Source: Bacillota bacterium (lineage in GTDB: Bacteria; Bacillota; Clostridia; Christensenellales; Aristaeellaceae). From it: a stretch of DNA of 64,000 nt. Shown one piece after another: positions 14,718-23,738 of the stretch. The notes beneath the pieces were generated by a model. It saw only the letters and a list, made by a program, of their open reading frames with translations, was not told where the DNA came from and made no database searches. Location of the stretch: positions 1 to 64,000 of the forward strand of contig JAEZRP010000029.1 of the NCBI GenBank assembly GCA_023444095.1, in the 5' to 3' direction. The position numbers and the translations under genes are program-made. Within the stretch, counting starts at the first letter, position 1. Every line of letters begins with the position of its first letter.

Positions 14718-17576
14718 TCAGATGCCCTTGATGGTCACGGGCCCAAGGATGCCGGACATGGCGAGCTCCTTCTCGCCGCCCATGCCGCGGAACGCGCCCG
14801 CGCCGGGCGTGCCGTTTCGAAGCGTGTTCGTCACGCGCACCTTCAGTTCGTTCTCGCCCGCGCGTAGAAGCCCCGTCACGTCGAATAGGAAGGGTACTGT
14901 GAGCGCCTCGCCGATGCGCGCCCCGTTCAGGAACAGTTCCGCAGCGTCCCCCACCATTCCGAAATCGACGGCCCTGTTTCCGCCCGGATCGGAAACGTCG
15001 AACGTCGCCGAATACTCCGCCGTGCCGGAGAAGCCTTTCAGGGTGGGGTGATCCGCCCAGTCGACGAGCGAGTCGAGCGTGAGCGCGGTCTCCCCGGCCG
15101 CAATCCGCCAGCCGCCCTTCGGCGTGAGCGCGTCGCCTTCCGTGCACGCCGCGAACGCGAGCCTGAGTTCCGCGTCGCCCGTCGGCACGGGAAGATTCCC
15201 CTCGTCGCCCGTCAGGATGAACCACGAGCCGTAGGGCACGAACGGCAGCTCGATTTCGATGAAGCCGTCGCCGGCCCGGTACTCTGGCTTCATGACTTCG
15301 CCATTCTGCGTTCCAAGCACGCGCAGACCTCCGCGCGCGCCGTTGAGCCGGAGCGTAAGCACCCGGGAGGCCGTACCCGTGGTGCGCACGAACCAGAGCG
15401 TGCCCGCGTCGAGCTCGCGCTTCGTATGCTGGATGTCCTTGGCCGCGCAGCCGATGCCGGGAAGGATCCCCGCCTCGGCGAGCGCGTCCGGCGCGGCTTC
15501 CCGCGCCACGGCCTCAACGTCCGCAAAAATTTGCGAAAGCTCCTCCTCACGCCTCCGGTAATCGAGGAAGCCGGGCACGCGCGCGGGTACCCTGGCGAGG
15601 AAAACGACCGGGAAGCCCGCGTCCGTGAGCGCGCGCAGCTTGTACGCCGCCTCGACGCCGATCGTTTCCTCATCATTCAAAATCAGCGCTCTGAACCGCG
15701 CGTCGCCGCACGCGAGCGCGCCGTCGATGAGCTCCGCGCGCAAAAGGCATTCCTCGTTGATGTGGTAGTAGTCATAGCCCGCGTCCATGAGAACGTGGCT
15801 GAGCCGGAAGTCTGAATTCCCGCGCGCCTGCTCGGGCGTCGGCGCGTGCGCGCCGCCGTGGCCCGTCGAGAGCGTCCCGTTCCGGTCGAAGCCCGGCAGC
15901 ACGCCCGATGTCAGCTCTTCGAGCGCCTCCGTGCCGGAGACGTAGTCGAGCTTCTGATAATAAACAGCCACATCCGCAGAGAGCGGCCCGGACTGCATCA
16001 GGGACTGCCCGCGCGCGATGCGCCTGTTCATCCCACCGATCTGATGCCAGAGCGTGTTGTCGCGGCAGATGAACGAGCCGAACATGCCGTGGAAGGGATA
16101 GAAATGCGGGAAATCCATCTCCGGATGGCGATAGGGCATGCCGTGATAGATGAGCTGGTTGACGCCGGAGACGAACAGCTTGTCAGCCGCCACCTTCATC
16201 TTGGTGGGCGTGGTCATATAATCGTGCCGGATCCACACGAGCGTCTCGCTGGTTGCGAGTGGCAATTCGTATAGCATGCTCGCCGAACCGGCGAGCTTCA
16301 TAAAGTCGACGACGCCGTTGCCCGCGAGCTGCTCCGTCTCCGGGATGTGCGTGCGACCGAAGGCCTTCAGGTTGTCCATGGAATGACCGTAGCACTGCAC
16401 GCGGCTTTTGAGGTTGTGTTTATCTCCCCACTCCCGCATCGCCTCGAGGAAGAAATCGTCGAAAAGGTCTGCGATGGTGAGCTGATAGTCGTAGCGGACA
16501 CGGTCCCCCACGCCGTCCGCGAAGTCGTACATCGGCGATGTTTTGAGGCCCATCATCTTCGCGAACATGCTCTCGCAGCCGGGCACAAAGGTCGCCGCGA
16601 GGTAGGGCCGAAGATCGTAGCCGCGCCGCTCCTCGAATTCCTTCAGGAAATCGTCCGTCCACGTCCACGGGCTCGAAAGCTCGAAGCTGTCGGTAAAGAA
16701 CGCGCGCAACGTTTTGCCTGCGTATTTGTTAAAATTACCCTCGCCGATGTGCCGATCGAGGTAGGGAGCGATGACGTCCTTGCCGAAGTGATCGACGATG
16801 TAATTGGGCTTTGTCATGTCCTCGCGCGAGGCCATATGGGAGGTGTTCCCGTTCGGCCCGGCGAAATAACAGAACACCTGCCAGGTACCCTCCGGAAATT
16901 CCCAACTGAGCGTTTCACCATCGACAAACGCGGAAAGCTCGACGGGCTTTTCAAGCTGCCCGGTTGTTCCCGTTGTGTGCGTCATGACGACGTCCACGGG
17001 CGCGCCTACACAGCGCGCCGCCGATACGCCGATGAGCCTGAGCGTCTTTCGCAGCACCTCCGTGTCGTCCGGTCCGGGCCCGAACGGTCCGATTTGCGGC
17101 TGCTTGGGCGCGTTCGCCTTCTCGATGGCGCGGGATTCGAGAAGATCGTCCACCGTCGGAAGCTTTACCGCGCGCGTGCCGCCGCCTTCAATGGTCACCG
17201 CCGCCATGTAGAGGTGTTTCTGGCCCTCGGAAAGCGGCACGTCCACGCCGTTCGTCGGCCAGCCCGAGCACGCCGTAAGGTCGAGCGTCAGTCCGCGCTT
17301 CTCGAACTCCTCGAGCACACCCGCGATCACGTCGAAATAGTGCGGCGTGCGGTAGCGGTTCAGCCGCGCCTGCCGGACGGGGTCGGCCTTCATCTCCGGC
17401 GGGATGCCCTCCAGAAACGCCTGCACCTCTCCGCCGCCGAAATAGCCTTCGTCCAGATCCGCCGCCTCGCGCTTTAGTTCCTCCGGGTCGACGTCCAGCC
17501 CCGGCCACCACCAGCGCACCATCGGCCGCGCCGCCTTCGGTGGATTCAAGAAAGCATCCAAATTGAAATTGCTCAT
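14718..17576 (-). CDS. Glycoside hydrolase family 106-like (alpha-L-rhamnosidase family)
   Basis: A 952-residue enzyme whose N-terminus carries the GH106 hallmark RPMVRWWWPG (near residues 17-26), followed by the long catalytic barrel and a C-terminal galactose-binding-like beta domain (around TLKGFSGTAEYSATFDV and NELKVRVTNTLRNG). GH106 members remove alpha-L-rhamnose from pectin or sulfated polysaccharides. No signal peptide: probably intracellular. The start is ATG 17576 with GGAGG 8 nt upstream, not the upstream in-frame ATG. It is the first gene of an operon with the sulfatase. Confidence 0.88.
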   Translation of the reverse strand: MSNFNLDAFLNPPKAARPMVRWWWPGLDVDPEELKREAADLDEGYFGGGEVQAFLEGIPPEMKADPVRQARLNRYRTPHYFDVIAGVLEEFEKRGLTLDLTACSGWPTNGVDVPLSEGQKHLYMAAVTIEGGGTRAVKLPTVDDLLESRAIEKANAPKQPQIGPFGPGPDDTEVLRKTLRLIGVSAARCVGAPVDVVMTHTTGTTGQLEKPVELSAFVDGETLSWEFPEGTWQVFCYFAGPNGNTSHMASREDMTKPNYIVDHFGKDVIAPYLDRHIGEGNFNKYAGKTLRAFFTDSFELSSPWTWTDDFLKEFEERRGYDLRPYLAATFVPGCESMFAKMMGLKTSPMYDFADGVGDRVRYDYQLTIADLFDDFFLEAMREWGDKHNLKSRVQCYGHSMDNLKAFGRTHIPETEQLAGNGVVDFMKLAGSASMLYELPLATSETLVWIRHDYMTTPTKMKVAADKLFVSGVNQLIYHGMPYRHPEMDFPHFYPFHGMFGSFICRDNTLWHQIGGMNRRIARGQSLMQSGPLSADVAVYYQKLDYVSGTEALEELTSGVLPGFDRNGTLSTGHGGAHAPTPEQARGNSDFRLSHVLMDAGYDYYHINEECLLRAELIDGALACGDARFRALILNDEETIGVEAAYKLRALTDAGFPVVFLARVPARVPGFLDYRRREEELSQIFADVEAVAREAAPDALAEAGILPGIGCAAKDIQHTKRELDAGTLWFVRTTGTASRVLTLRLNGARGGLRVLGTQNGEVMKPEYRAGDGFIEIELPFVPYGSWFILTGDEGNLPVPTGDAELRLAFAACTEGDALTPKGGWRIAAGETALTLDSLVDWADHPTLKGFSGTAEYSATFDVSDPGGNRAVDFGMVGDAAELFLNGARIGEALTVPFLFDVTGLLRAGENELKVRVTNTLRNGTPGAGAFRGMGGEKELAMSGILGPVTIKGI

Positions 17577-17605
17577 GAAGATCCTCCGCCATTTTATATG
17601 GCAAC

Positions 17606-17634
17606 ATATTATCACAGTTTTCGCCGGGAATCAA
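17606..17634 (-). promoter_or_regulatory. Promoter of the GH106-sulfatase operon
   Basis: Minus-strand TTGATT (17629-17634) and TAATAT (17606-17611) with 17-bp spacing. Confidence 0.75.
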
Positions 17635-17679
17635 CGGTTGTTAACATGAATCAAGTATGATGGCCCGGGAGGTGATCGC

Positions 17680-18864
17680 ATGCGGGAATTGGAATCTGTC
17701 CGGGAAGCGCTTCGCGCGGCGCTCCCGTCGCAACGTGGGCTCGTGGGCGCGATGCTTCTCGGCTCGATGGCGGCGGGCATGTACGACGAGACGAGCGACT
17801 ACGACATCCATCTGGTCTTTACGGACGAGTCGCTCGCGGCGAACCCTGCGCTCCGAGATTTTTCGCTCGCGCTCGACCGGAAGTGCGATCTCTGGGTCTC
17901 CTCGCTCTCGGAATTTCGCGCGCTCGGCCGCGCGGAATTCGACGCGCGGGAGTATCTGAGCGTCCTCTACATCCTGGACGAGAAAGAAATCCTCGCGTCC
18001 GCGGTGGATGCGCTCATTCACTATCCCCCGGACGAGGCCGAGGCGGTCGTCTGCGCGCGGCTCGACGGCTACTATGACGGGCTGTTTCGCTCGTTCAAGT
18101 GCTTCCGTCACGGCTTTTCGTTCGGCGGATACCAGATGGCCGCGCGCTCGATGGAGTATTTGGTGGAGACGCTGTGGGCGGCGAACGGGCTCATTCCGCC
18201 GTTCGTGAACCGCGCGACGCATCTTCTGGGAACGCTTGAACGCCTCCCCTGTCCCGCCGCCGCGCTTCGCGTCCTGATGGAGCGGATCGCCCGGGACGCC
18301 GATGCCGAAGCACAGATCGCGCTGTTCGGACGCGTTTCGGCGTTTATGGCGGAGACAGGCCGCGCGCGAGTGCTCGACGATTGGGAAGGGGTCCTCGAGG
18401 CCGAGATCGCCCGCCACGCAGTCGAGGTGCGGCGCGCGCCGGTGGACTGCGATGAGGCGCGCATGCTGATGCGCGAACTGTCGGAAATTCTCGCGTCCAT
18501 CACTGGATCAAGGGGAGATGCGAGCTTCTTCGTGGACGACATGGCCGATTCCCGCGCCGTCTTCGCCATCGCGTACCAAGACGGCGCGCCCGTCGGCTGC
18601 GGCGCAATCCGGGAACTCGACCGGAACACCGCCGAGCTCAAGCGCATGTATGCGCGGCGCGCGGGGCGGGGCGTCGGGCGACGGCTGCTCGCGTTTCTGG
18701 AGGGCGAAGCCGCGGGCCTCGGCTATCGCGCGATCGCGCTCGAGACGCGCAAGGTCAACGAAAAGGCCGTCCGCTTTTACCTCGCGAACGGCTATCGGAT
18801 CTGCGACAACTACGGAATTTACGCGGGACGCCCCGAGGCCATTTGCTTTCGGAAAGATCTATGA
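17680..18864 (+). CDS. Nucleotidyltransferase-GNAT acetyltransferase fusion
   Basis: A 394-residue two-domain protein. Residues about 1-110 are a Pol-beta-type nucleotidyltransferase with GSMAAG (Gly28-Ser29) and SDYDIH (Asp40, Asp42). Residues about 115-255 are helical, like the domain that follows many small-substrate NTases. Residues about 265-394 are a GNAT fold with an acetyl-CoA loop (RRAGRGVGRR) and a closing NEKAVRFYLANGY motif. A two-activity modifier of a small molecule, tRNA or antibiotic is possible, but no substrate is known. GGAGGTGATC lies before ATG. It overlaps the convergent PIG-L gene by 6 nt. Confidence 0.83.
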   Translation: MRELESVREALRAALPSQRGLVGAMLLGSMAAGMYDETSDYDIHLVFTDESLAANPALRDFSLALDRKCDLWVSSLSEFRALGRAEFDAREYLSVLYILDEKEILASAVDALIHYPPDEAEAVVCARLDGYYDGLFRSFKCFRHGFSFGGYQMAARSMEYLVETLWAANGLIPPFVNRATHLLGTLERLPCPAAALRVLMERIARDADAEAQIALFGRVSAFMAETGRARVLDDWEGVLEAEIARHAVEVRRAPVDCDEARMLMRELSEILASITGSRGDASFFVDDMADSRAVFAIAYQDGAPVGCGAIRELDRNTAELKRMYARRAGRGVGRRLLAFLEGEAAGLGYRAIALETRKVNEKAVRFYLANGYRICDNYGIYAGRPEAICFRKDL

Positions 18865-20268
18865 TCCCTTTCTGCGCTCGCGCCGCCTGACGTATGCGGC
18901 GATCTGAACGCATGAGAGCAGGATCAGAAGCGCGATGCCACCGCCTAGGAGCAGGCCTACCCGCCCGGCGCTCGCGCCGATCTTTCCATTTACCGGCGGG
19001 ACGGGCGTCCCGACGGCGGTCGGCTCCGGCGAGAACAATAGCGCGGGCTCGGGCGTGACTTTCTCGGTCGGCTCCGCGCTCGGTTTGACATCGATGTTTT
19101 CAAAAAGGTCGTCATGCCGGACATCCTCGCCGACGGTGGAGAACGCGAGTCCGAACAAAGAGTTGTCGTACTGCCCGCCATCCTCGACCTGGCCGCTTCC
19201 CTTTTGAGAAACATATTTCACATAGCCCGCGCGCGCTCTCTCGAGCGGCGTTCCCCCGCCCAGTTCCGCGTAGCGCACGTTCCAGTCGAAGTCGACGACA
19301 TCCCCGCTATAGAGGTGCAGATACAGCTTTTTCACCTGCCACGTTCCATACCGGGCGTAGGAATCCGAGAACCGGGCGGGATCGGCCGCCGCTTCGATGG
19401 CAAGCTTCATGGCATTCGCCGTGATCTTGTGCTGGTTGTGTCCGTTCTCGCCGTCGAGGTCGTGGGTCAGGATCACCTCGGGCCGGAAGCGGCGGATGCG
19501 CCAAACGATCTCCGACAGGATGGCGTCCTTTCCGCCCCAGAGCTCCACGCCGTCCCGGATCGTTTCGGCGCGCCTGTCCTTCAGGTTGATGAAGTCCGGG
19601 TAGTTCCTCTCCCCCGCCACCCACAATCCGTCCAGTGCCTCGCCGCGCCGGAGCCTGCCGCAGTCCGCCATGTAGACGACCTGCACCTTCTTTCCCCTGA
19701 CGCCGCAGTAATAGGGGAGGATCCCGCCAAAAAACAGAAACTCGTCGTCCTGATGGGCGGAGACGACCATGAGGTCGCACTTGTCGCAAGGCGGATCATA
19801 GTTCGGAACGTCTCCCGGCAGTTCGCCCCTGGAATAGACGCTCACCCTGCAGACCTTCTGGCCCGGCTTCGTAAGCCGGAGCTTCGCATAGCGCGCGCCC
19901 TCGACGATGGAAAAAAGCTGGGTGATTCCCGCATAGGAATCCGCTTCGGTGCGCGAAGAAAGCTCCCGCTTGTCCGCACCGTACTGGACGAACTCGTAGC
20001 CAGGCGAATCGAATTCCCAGTCAACGCGCACATAGCCCGCCCCGTCCTCCGGGAATTGCATGTACAACTCCGCCTGACTGGTCTTCGGCGCCCAGGCCGT
20101 CGCAATGAGCTCGTCCGTCGCGCCCTTGACGGAGCCGATCGATACCTTGAATGTTACCCTGTCGTTGATTTCGACGGCTGGCGCGGCCCGCCCGGAATGC
20201 GTGGCGAGCAGCGCGGCGACGATCGCACAAATGACGGCGAGCCTTCTTATGTATCTCAAGCGAATCAC
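18859..20268 (-). CDS. Membrane-anchored PIG-L family deacetylase
   Basis: A 469-residue extracytoplasmic protein: signal peptide (residues 1-29, ending THSGRAAPA), a beta-rich N-terminal domain, then a PIG-L/LmbE metal-dependent deacetylase domain with AHQDDE (His172, Asp174, Asp175) and HNQH (His277, His280), a Pro/Thr/Glu-rich linker and a C-terminal membrane helix (about 435-458) followed by basic residues. PIG-L enzymes deacetylate N-acetylglucosaminyl compounds; a cell-wall or glycan substrate is likely given the location. The start is GTG 20266-20268 with a weak ribosome site. The topology is unusual, since most bacterial PIG-L proteins are soluble and cytosolic. Confidence 0.87.
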   Translation of the reverse strand: MIRLRYIRRLAVICAIVAALLATHSGRAAPAVEINDRVTFKVSIGSVKGATDELIATAWAPKTSQAELYMQFPEDGAGYVRVDWEFDSPGYEFVQYGADKRELSSRTEADSYAGITQLFSIVEGARYAKLRLTKPGQKVCRVSVYSRGELPGDVPNYDPPCDKCDLMVVSAHQDDEFLFFGGILPYYCGVRGKKVQVVYMADCGRLRRGEALDGLWVAGERNYPDFINLKDRRAETIRDGVELWGGKDAILSEIVWRIRRFRPEVILTHDLDGENGHNQHKITANAMKLAIEAAADPARFSDSYARYGTWQVKKLYLHLYSGDVVDFDWNVRYAELGGGTPLERARAGYVKYVSQKGSGQVEDGGQYDNSLFGLAFSTVGEDVRHDDLFENIDVKPSAEPTEKVTPEPALLFSPEPTAVGTPVPPVNGKIGASAGRVGLLLGGGIALLILLSCVQIAAYVRRRERRKGS

Positions 20269-20327
20269 TTCTTCGCGGTATGATACTTATAAGACGCAAA
20301 ACGAGGCCATTGCGTTTCCACAAATTG

Positions 20328-20359
20328 TAAAAAACGGACCGCCCATCGCCAGGCGGTCC
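20328..20359 (-). terminator. Terminator of the SDR-to-RGG operon
   Basis: Perfect 8-bp stem GGACCGCC / GGCGGTCC (20336-20343 with 20352-20359). On the minus strand it is followed by GTTTTTT. Confidence 0.85.
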
Positions 20360-20390
20360 TCGTTTCTCGATTCATTGGTGAAAGGCCGTT

Positions 20391-21164
20391 CTACGCGCGC
20401 CCTCCGCGGTTTCCTCCGCCCTTGTGCGGATCGCGCCCCCCCGGTCTACCGCCAAAGCCGCCCGGCTTGGAACCGGGCCTCCCCTGGAAACCGCCGGGCT
20501 TGCCGCCACGGCCTTCCGGCTTACCGGATGGGCCGGGTTTGGACGAATCGGGCTTCCCTCCGAAGCCGGGTCTGCCCCCAAAACCATCGGGTCTCCCGGA
20601 GGGACGGGGCCGCCTGCCGGGCTTCGGCGCGAAGCTGCTGAACCGTCCGCCAGACCTTTCCTCAGGCGCGCCCTCGGGACCGGGCCTGCCCTCGGGAGCG
20701 GGTCGGGTGCCGGGCGCGGGCCTGGCGCCGGGGCCGAGGCGGTTGCCGGGGCCTGGCCTTCGTTCGGGCCGGTTGTCAGGGCCGGATCGTCTCTCCGGGC
20801 GAGGTCCCTTCGGGCCGGGCCTGCGGGGCAGGCGCGCGCCGTCGATGGGCTGCCGGGGCGGGACCTTCTGAATCGGCTGCGGTGGGCGAGCGACCATCTC
20901 CCCCGCCTTTTTGGGCATGAACCGGGGCCGATAATGCGGCATGGGCGGGCGGAAGAGCAGGACCTGCGAGAACCGGAGCCCGAACCGGTCGATCTCCATG
21001 GCGTAGAAACCCTGCTCCATGAGGTAATCCATGTCGAGCATTTCGAGCTCCGCCTCGGAGATCTGCTGCGCACGGCTCGGGTCGTCGATCAGAGCCATGT
21101 GCTCGATGTCAGAGACGTAGTCATAGTATCCGTTTCCGATCTCCTTGCCGAGTAAAAAGTACAT
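20391..21164 (-). CDS. Protein with small N-terminal domain and long disordered Gly/Pro/Arg-rich (RGG-like) tail
   Basis: A 257-residue protein of unknown function. Residues 1-85 look folded (many Tyr, Asp and Met; MYFLLGKEIGNGYYDYVSD at the start). Residues about 90-257 are low complexity: runs of RPGP, GFGGRPG, GKPxGRGGKPGG and a final RGGRA. The tail is strongly basic and disordered, similar in composition to eukaryotic RGG RNA-binding or phase-separating tails. The ribosome site AGAGGTGAT overlaps the gtrA-like stop codon, so the two are coupled. It is the last gene of a five-gene operon and is followed by a terminator. The reading frame is real: the N-terminus is non-repetitive and properly initiated. 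Confidence 0.72.
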   Translation of the reverse strand: MYFLLGKEIGNGYYDYVSDIEHMALIDDPSRAQQISEAELEMLDMDYLMEQGFYAMEIDRFGLRFSQVLLFRPPMPHYRPRFMPKKAGEMVARPPQPIQKVPPRQPIDGARLPRRPGPKGPRPERRSGPDNRPERRPGPGNRLGPGARPAPGTRPAPEGRPGPEGAPEERSGGRFSSFAPKPGRRPRPSGRPDGFGGRPGFGGKPDSSKPGPSGKPEGRGGKPGGFQGRPGSKPGGFGGRPGGRDPHKGGGNRGGRA

Positions 21165-21170
21165 ATGAGA

Positions 21171-21644
21171 TCACCTCTCGCCCTTCGTCTTGGTAAAAAT
21201 CCATAGTTTGCTGAATACATAGTTGAGAACGATCACGACGAACTGCATGAAGAGCTTCGAGATGTCCTCGCCGTTGATCGTGTAACCGATCGCCGTCCAG
21301 TCGAATCGCCCGAAGGCGAGAAGGTCGTTCATGAGGTAAAGGCCAAGAAGCTCCGCGCCGAGTGAGATGATCCGTGCGGCGTAAAAGCTCAGCACTTCGC
21401 GCGCGACGAGCCTCTTCTCCCACGACCTGCTCCCGAAGACGAACAGCTTGTTCGTGACGTACGCGAAGGCCACGGCAGCCAGCCACGCGACGACGCTCGC
21501 GACCGCATACGCCCGGAGGGTGAAGAGCCCGAAAAGACTCGCTCCCCACGCGCTCCCGAGCGCGTAGTAAATCGGGAAGTAGACCGCAAAGTTGACGACC
21601 GTGGTCAAAACGCCGAAGATCACGTACAGGACCAGCTCGCGCAT
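21171..21644 (-). CDS. GtrA family membrane protein
   Basis: A 157-residue protein with four predicted membrane helices, typical of GtrA (PF04138-like) proteins that help translocate lipid-linked sugars or modify polysaccharides and teichoic acids. The N-terminus ELVLYVIFGVLTTVVNF and the motif FVTNK-like FAYVTNKLFVF are diagnostic. Start ATG 21644; TTG 21659, overlapping the upstream TGA, is an alternative. It follows the TIM-barrel gene by 11 nt. Confidence 0.88.
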   Translation of the reverse strand: MRELVLYVIFGVLTTVVNFAVYFPIYYALGSAWGASLFGLFTLRAYAVASVVAWLAAVAFAYVTNKLFVFGSRSWEKRLVAREVLSFYAARIISLGAELLGLYLMNDLLAFGRFDWTAIGYTINGEDISKLFMQFVVIVLNYVFSKLWIFTKTKGER

Positions 21645-21655
21645 TCTCTCTCTGT

Positions 21656-22801
21656 TCAAGCGCGCGCCTCCGTGAGTTCCGAAAGCTTCATCCCGTCCGC
21701 CGGGATCGCCGTGCGCATGTACCGCGCGCTCTCGGAGAGCGTTTCGAGCAGCGCGTAGGGCGAGTCCATGGTGCCGCAGAAGACCTCTACCGTGATCGCG
21801 ATCTCGCGGCACCTGGGCGGCATGCCGGGCCTTTCCGGCGCCTCGTAGGATTCCCGAATCGACTCGAGCACCCTTTTGATGTCGATGATGCCCGTGCGGT
21901 TGCAATCAGCCGTGAACGGCTTGTGCGCCGAGGCGTTGTTGTCCGTCTGCTGCATGTGGATGATGGGCGAATAGCAGCCGAAGCGGGAGAGCCACTGGTA
22001 AGGATCGGAGTCTTCGGGGGAATCCGCGAAGAGCTGCGGGTTTTGCGCGACATCGTCCATAACCGGGCTCACCTCGCCCCTTGAAAGCAGCTCGTGCGCG
22101 CGCTCGGTACCCACCCAGAGCTTCCCGCGCGTGCCCGCGCATTCCTTCACCTGTTCGGCTGTCGGACGCAAAAACCGCTTCTGCCCCGCCATGTGGCCCA
22201 CATCCACCGTGAGATAGGTCGGGTAGCCCGCCAGTGCGTACGCCTTTTCGAGCGTGTCCCACGCGCCCCGGATGGTCCAGGGATACATGTGCGGCGTGTA
22301 CATGTTCTCGAGCGAGACGTACTCGACGCCCGCCTTTTGCGCGTGCCGGGCAATGTCCGCGAGACTCCCGTAGAGCTCGTCCACCTTGCGCGCATACGAT
22401 TCCTTCGACTGAATGTCGGGCTGCATGAAACCGTGGGCGTAAAAGCCCAGCCCCGCGCCGACGCCCGCCGCCGCGTCCACCATGGGCTTGAACCACTCGT
22501 CGACAAAGCGCTTTCTGATGCGCGAATCCGGGTGCGCGAGTCCGAGGGTCGTATAGGTGCCGTGCCCGGAGTAGAGGTTCACGACCTTCGCGCCGGTCGC
22601 TTCCATTTCGGCGTTCACGGTCCGAACCCAGTCCCGCATGTAGCCTGGCCCCATGTAGAGCGGGTCGGCCTCGGTATCCGCGCTCGCCTCGATGTAACGG
22701 TAACCGCAGTCCAGCGACTTTGTCATCCAGTCGCGCGGCTCGGTCCACCTTTTGTACCCGTAACAGTTATCCACCGCGAGGGAAATTTTCGGGTCAGTCA
22801 T
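21656..22801 (-). CDS. Sugar phosphate isomerase/epimerase-like TIM barrel
   Basis: A 381-residue protein of the AP-endonuclease-2/xylose-isomerase-like TIM-barrel superfamily (AIDNCYG-like start, GVEYVSLENMYTP, LTVDVGHMAG with the metal-binding Asp-x-Gly-His, and HMQQTDN). These enzymes isomerise or epimerise sugars or sugar phosphates using a divalent metal. At 381 residues it is longer than most. Its start overlaps the stop of the upstream PHP gene by 4 nt. Exact substrate unknown. Confidence 0.82.
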   Translation of the reverse strand: MTDPKISLAVDNCYGYKRWTEPRDWMTKSLDCGYRYIEASADTEADPLYMGPGYMRDWVRTVNAEMEATGAKVVNLYSGHGTYTTLGLAHPDSRIRKRFVDEWFKPMVDAAAGVGAGLGFYAHGFMQPDIQSKESYARKVDELYGSLADIARHAQKAGVEYVSLENMYTPHMYPWTIRGAWDTLEKAYALAGYPTYLTVDVGHMAGQKRFLRPTAEQVKECAGTRGKLWVGTERAHELLSRGEVSPVMDDVAQNPQLFADSPEDSDPYQWLSRFGCYSPIIHMQQTDNNASAHKPFTADCNRTGIIDIKRVLESIRESYEAPERPGMPPRCREIAITVEVFCGTMDSPYALLETLSESARYMRTAIPADGMKLSELTEARA

Positions 22802-23727
22802 CTTGATTCACCGTCCAGAAAGATCGGATTCGTCCACGCGCGCAGTCCGTTTTCATCAACCATGGTCGCGCGCAGGTATTTCGCCTCCGGACGCAGCTTG
22901 GCAGTCGCGAAGGTGACGAGCCCGTTTTCGTCGCGCACCACCTGATTGGGCCGAACGCCGTTCACGAAACACACGAACTTCACCGGCGAACACGCGACGT
23001 ACGCGGTGTCCCCCTCGATCCGGAAATCGTATATCTCCGGTCCGCAGGAGGAATAGAAGTCGCCGCGCCGAAGCGCCGCCAGGATTGCGTTCACATCGTT
23101 CGCGGCGCGCACCATCACCCAGCCGTGGCCGTGCTGGTTCATGGGGTGTCCGTCGTCGACCGCCACGCCGTAGATCCGCCGACCACCCACGAGCAGCTCG
23201 TCCCAGCCCCAAGCGTTCGTGTCCATGTCGTTCTCGAACACGCAGCCCGTGTTCCAGATCTCCATGGCGAAGTGGCCCTTCATGTCCTCATAGGAGCGTG
23301 CGGGGGTGCGGCTCCAGTCGGGGTGGCAATAGAAGGTCATGTTGTTGTTCGCATGGAGGAAGTCGAGCAGGGGCTGGAACTCGTACTGATCCCGGACGAG
23401 TCCCGACTCGAATCGCTCGTCCTGCGAAAAGCCGTTTCCATCCTCCCTCGAGGGTCCGATAGCGACCGTATGGAAGCACATGCCCGCGCCTCCCGTGATA
23501 TTGCGGTCCATCTCCATGCCGGGAATGAGAGTTAACCCCGTCTCCGGCGCGAAATTCTTGTGGTTATAGATCCTGTGATCGGTGATCGCCAGAAAGTCGT
23601 ATCCCTTCTCCGCGTACCTGCGCGTCACTTCCTCGGGCGTGCCCTTGCCGTCCGAGCGCGTGGTGTGCACGTGGAGAGCACCCTTCAGCAATTTTTCCGG
23701 TCCAGAGAATGCACCCTGTCGTATCAT
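22798..23727 (-). CDS. PHP-domain metal-dependent phosphoesterase-like protein
   Basis: A 309-residue PHP-fold protein: first motif HVHTTRSDG (His19, His21, Asp26), then FLAITDH, a mid-protein CHPDW and DDGH near the end of the fold. The C-terminal approximately 70 residues form a beta domain (VKFVCFVNG, RATMVDENG) as in PHP proteins linked to sugar metabolism. The start ATG has AGGAGG 8 nt upstream. It sits between an SDR and a TIM-barrel isomerase in one operon, so a sugar-phosphate substrate is plausible. Confidence 0.85.
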   Translation of the reverse strand: MIRQGAFSGPEKLLKGALHVHTTRSDGKGTPEEVTRRYAEKGYDFLAITDHRIYNHKNFAPETGLTLIPGMEMDRNITGGAGMCFHTVAIGPSREDGNGFSQDERFESGLVRDQYEFQPLLDFLHANNNMTFYCHPDWSRTPARSYEDMKGHFAMEIWNTGCVFENDMDTNAWGWDELLVGGRRIYGVAVDDGHPMNQHGHGWVMVRAANDVNAILAALRRGDFYSSCGPEIYDFRIEGDTAYVACSPVKFVCFVNGVRPNQVVRDENGLVTFATAKLRPEAKYLRATMVDENGLRAWTNPIFLDGESR

Positions 23728-23738
23728 CGTTTTTCCTC

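Noticed and set aside
13130..14731. 533-residue plus-strand frame antisense to the sulfatase.
   Set aside because: Shadow frame; the opposite strand has all sulfatase motifs.
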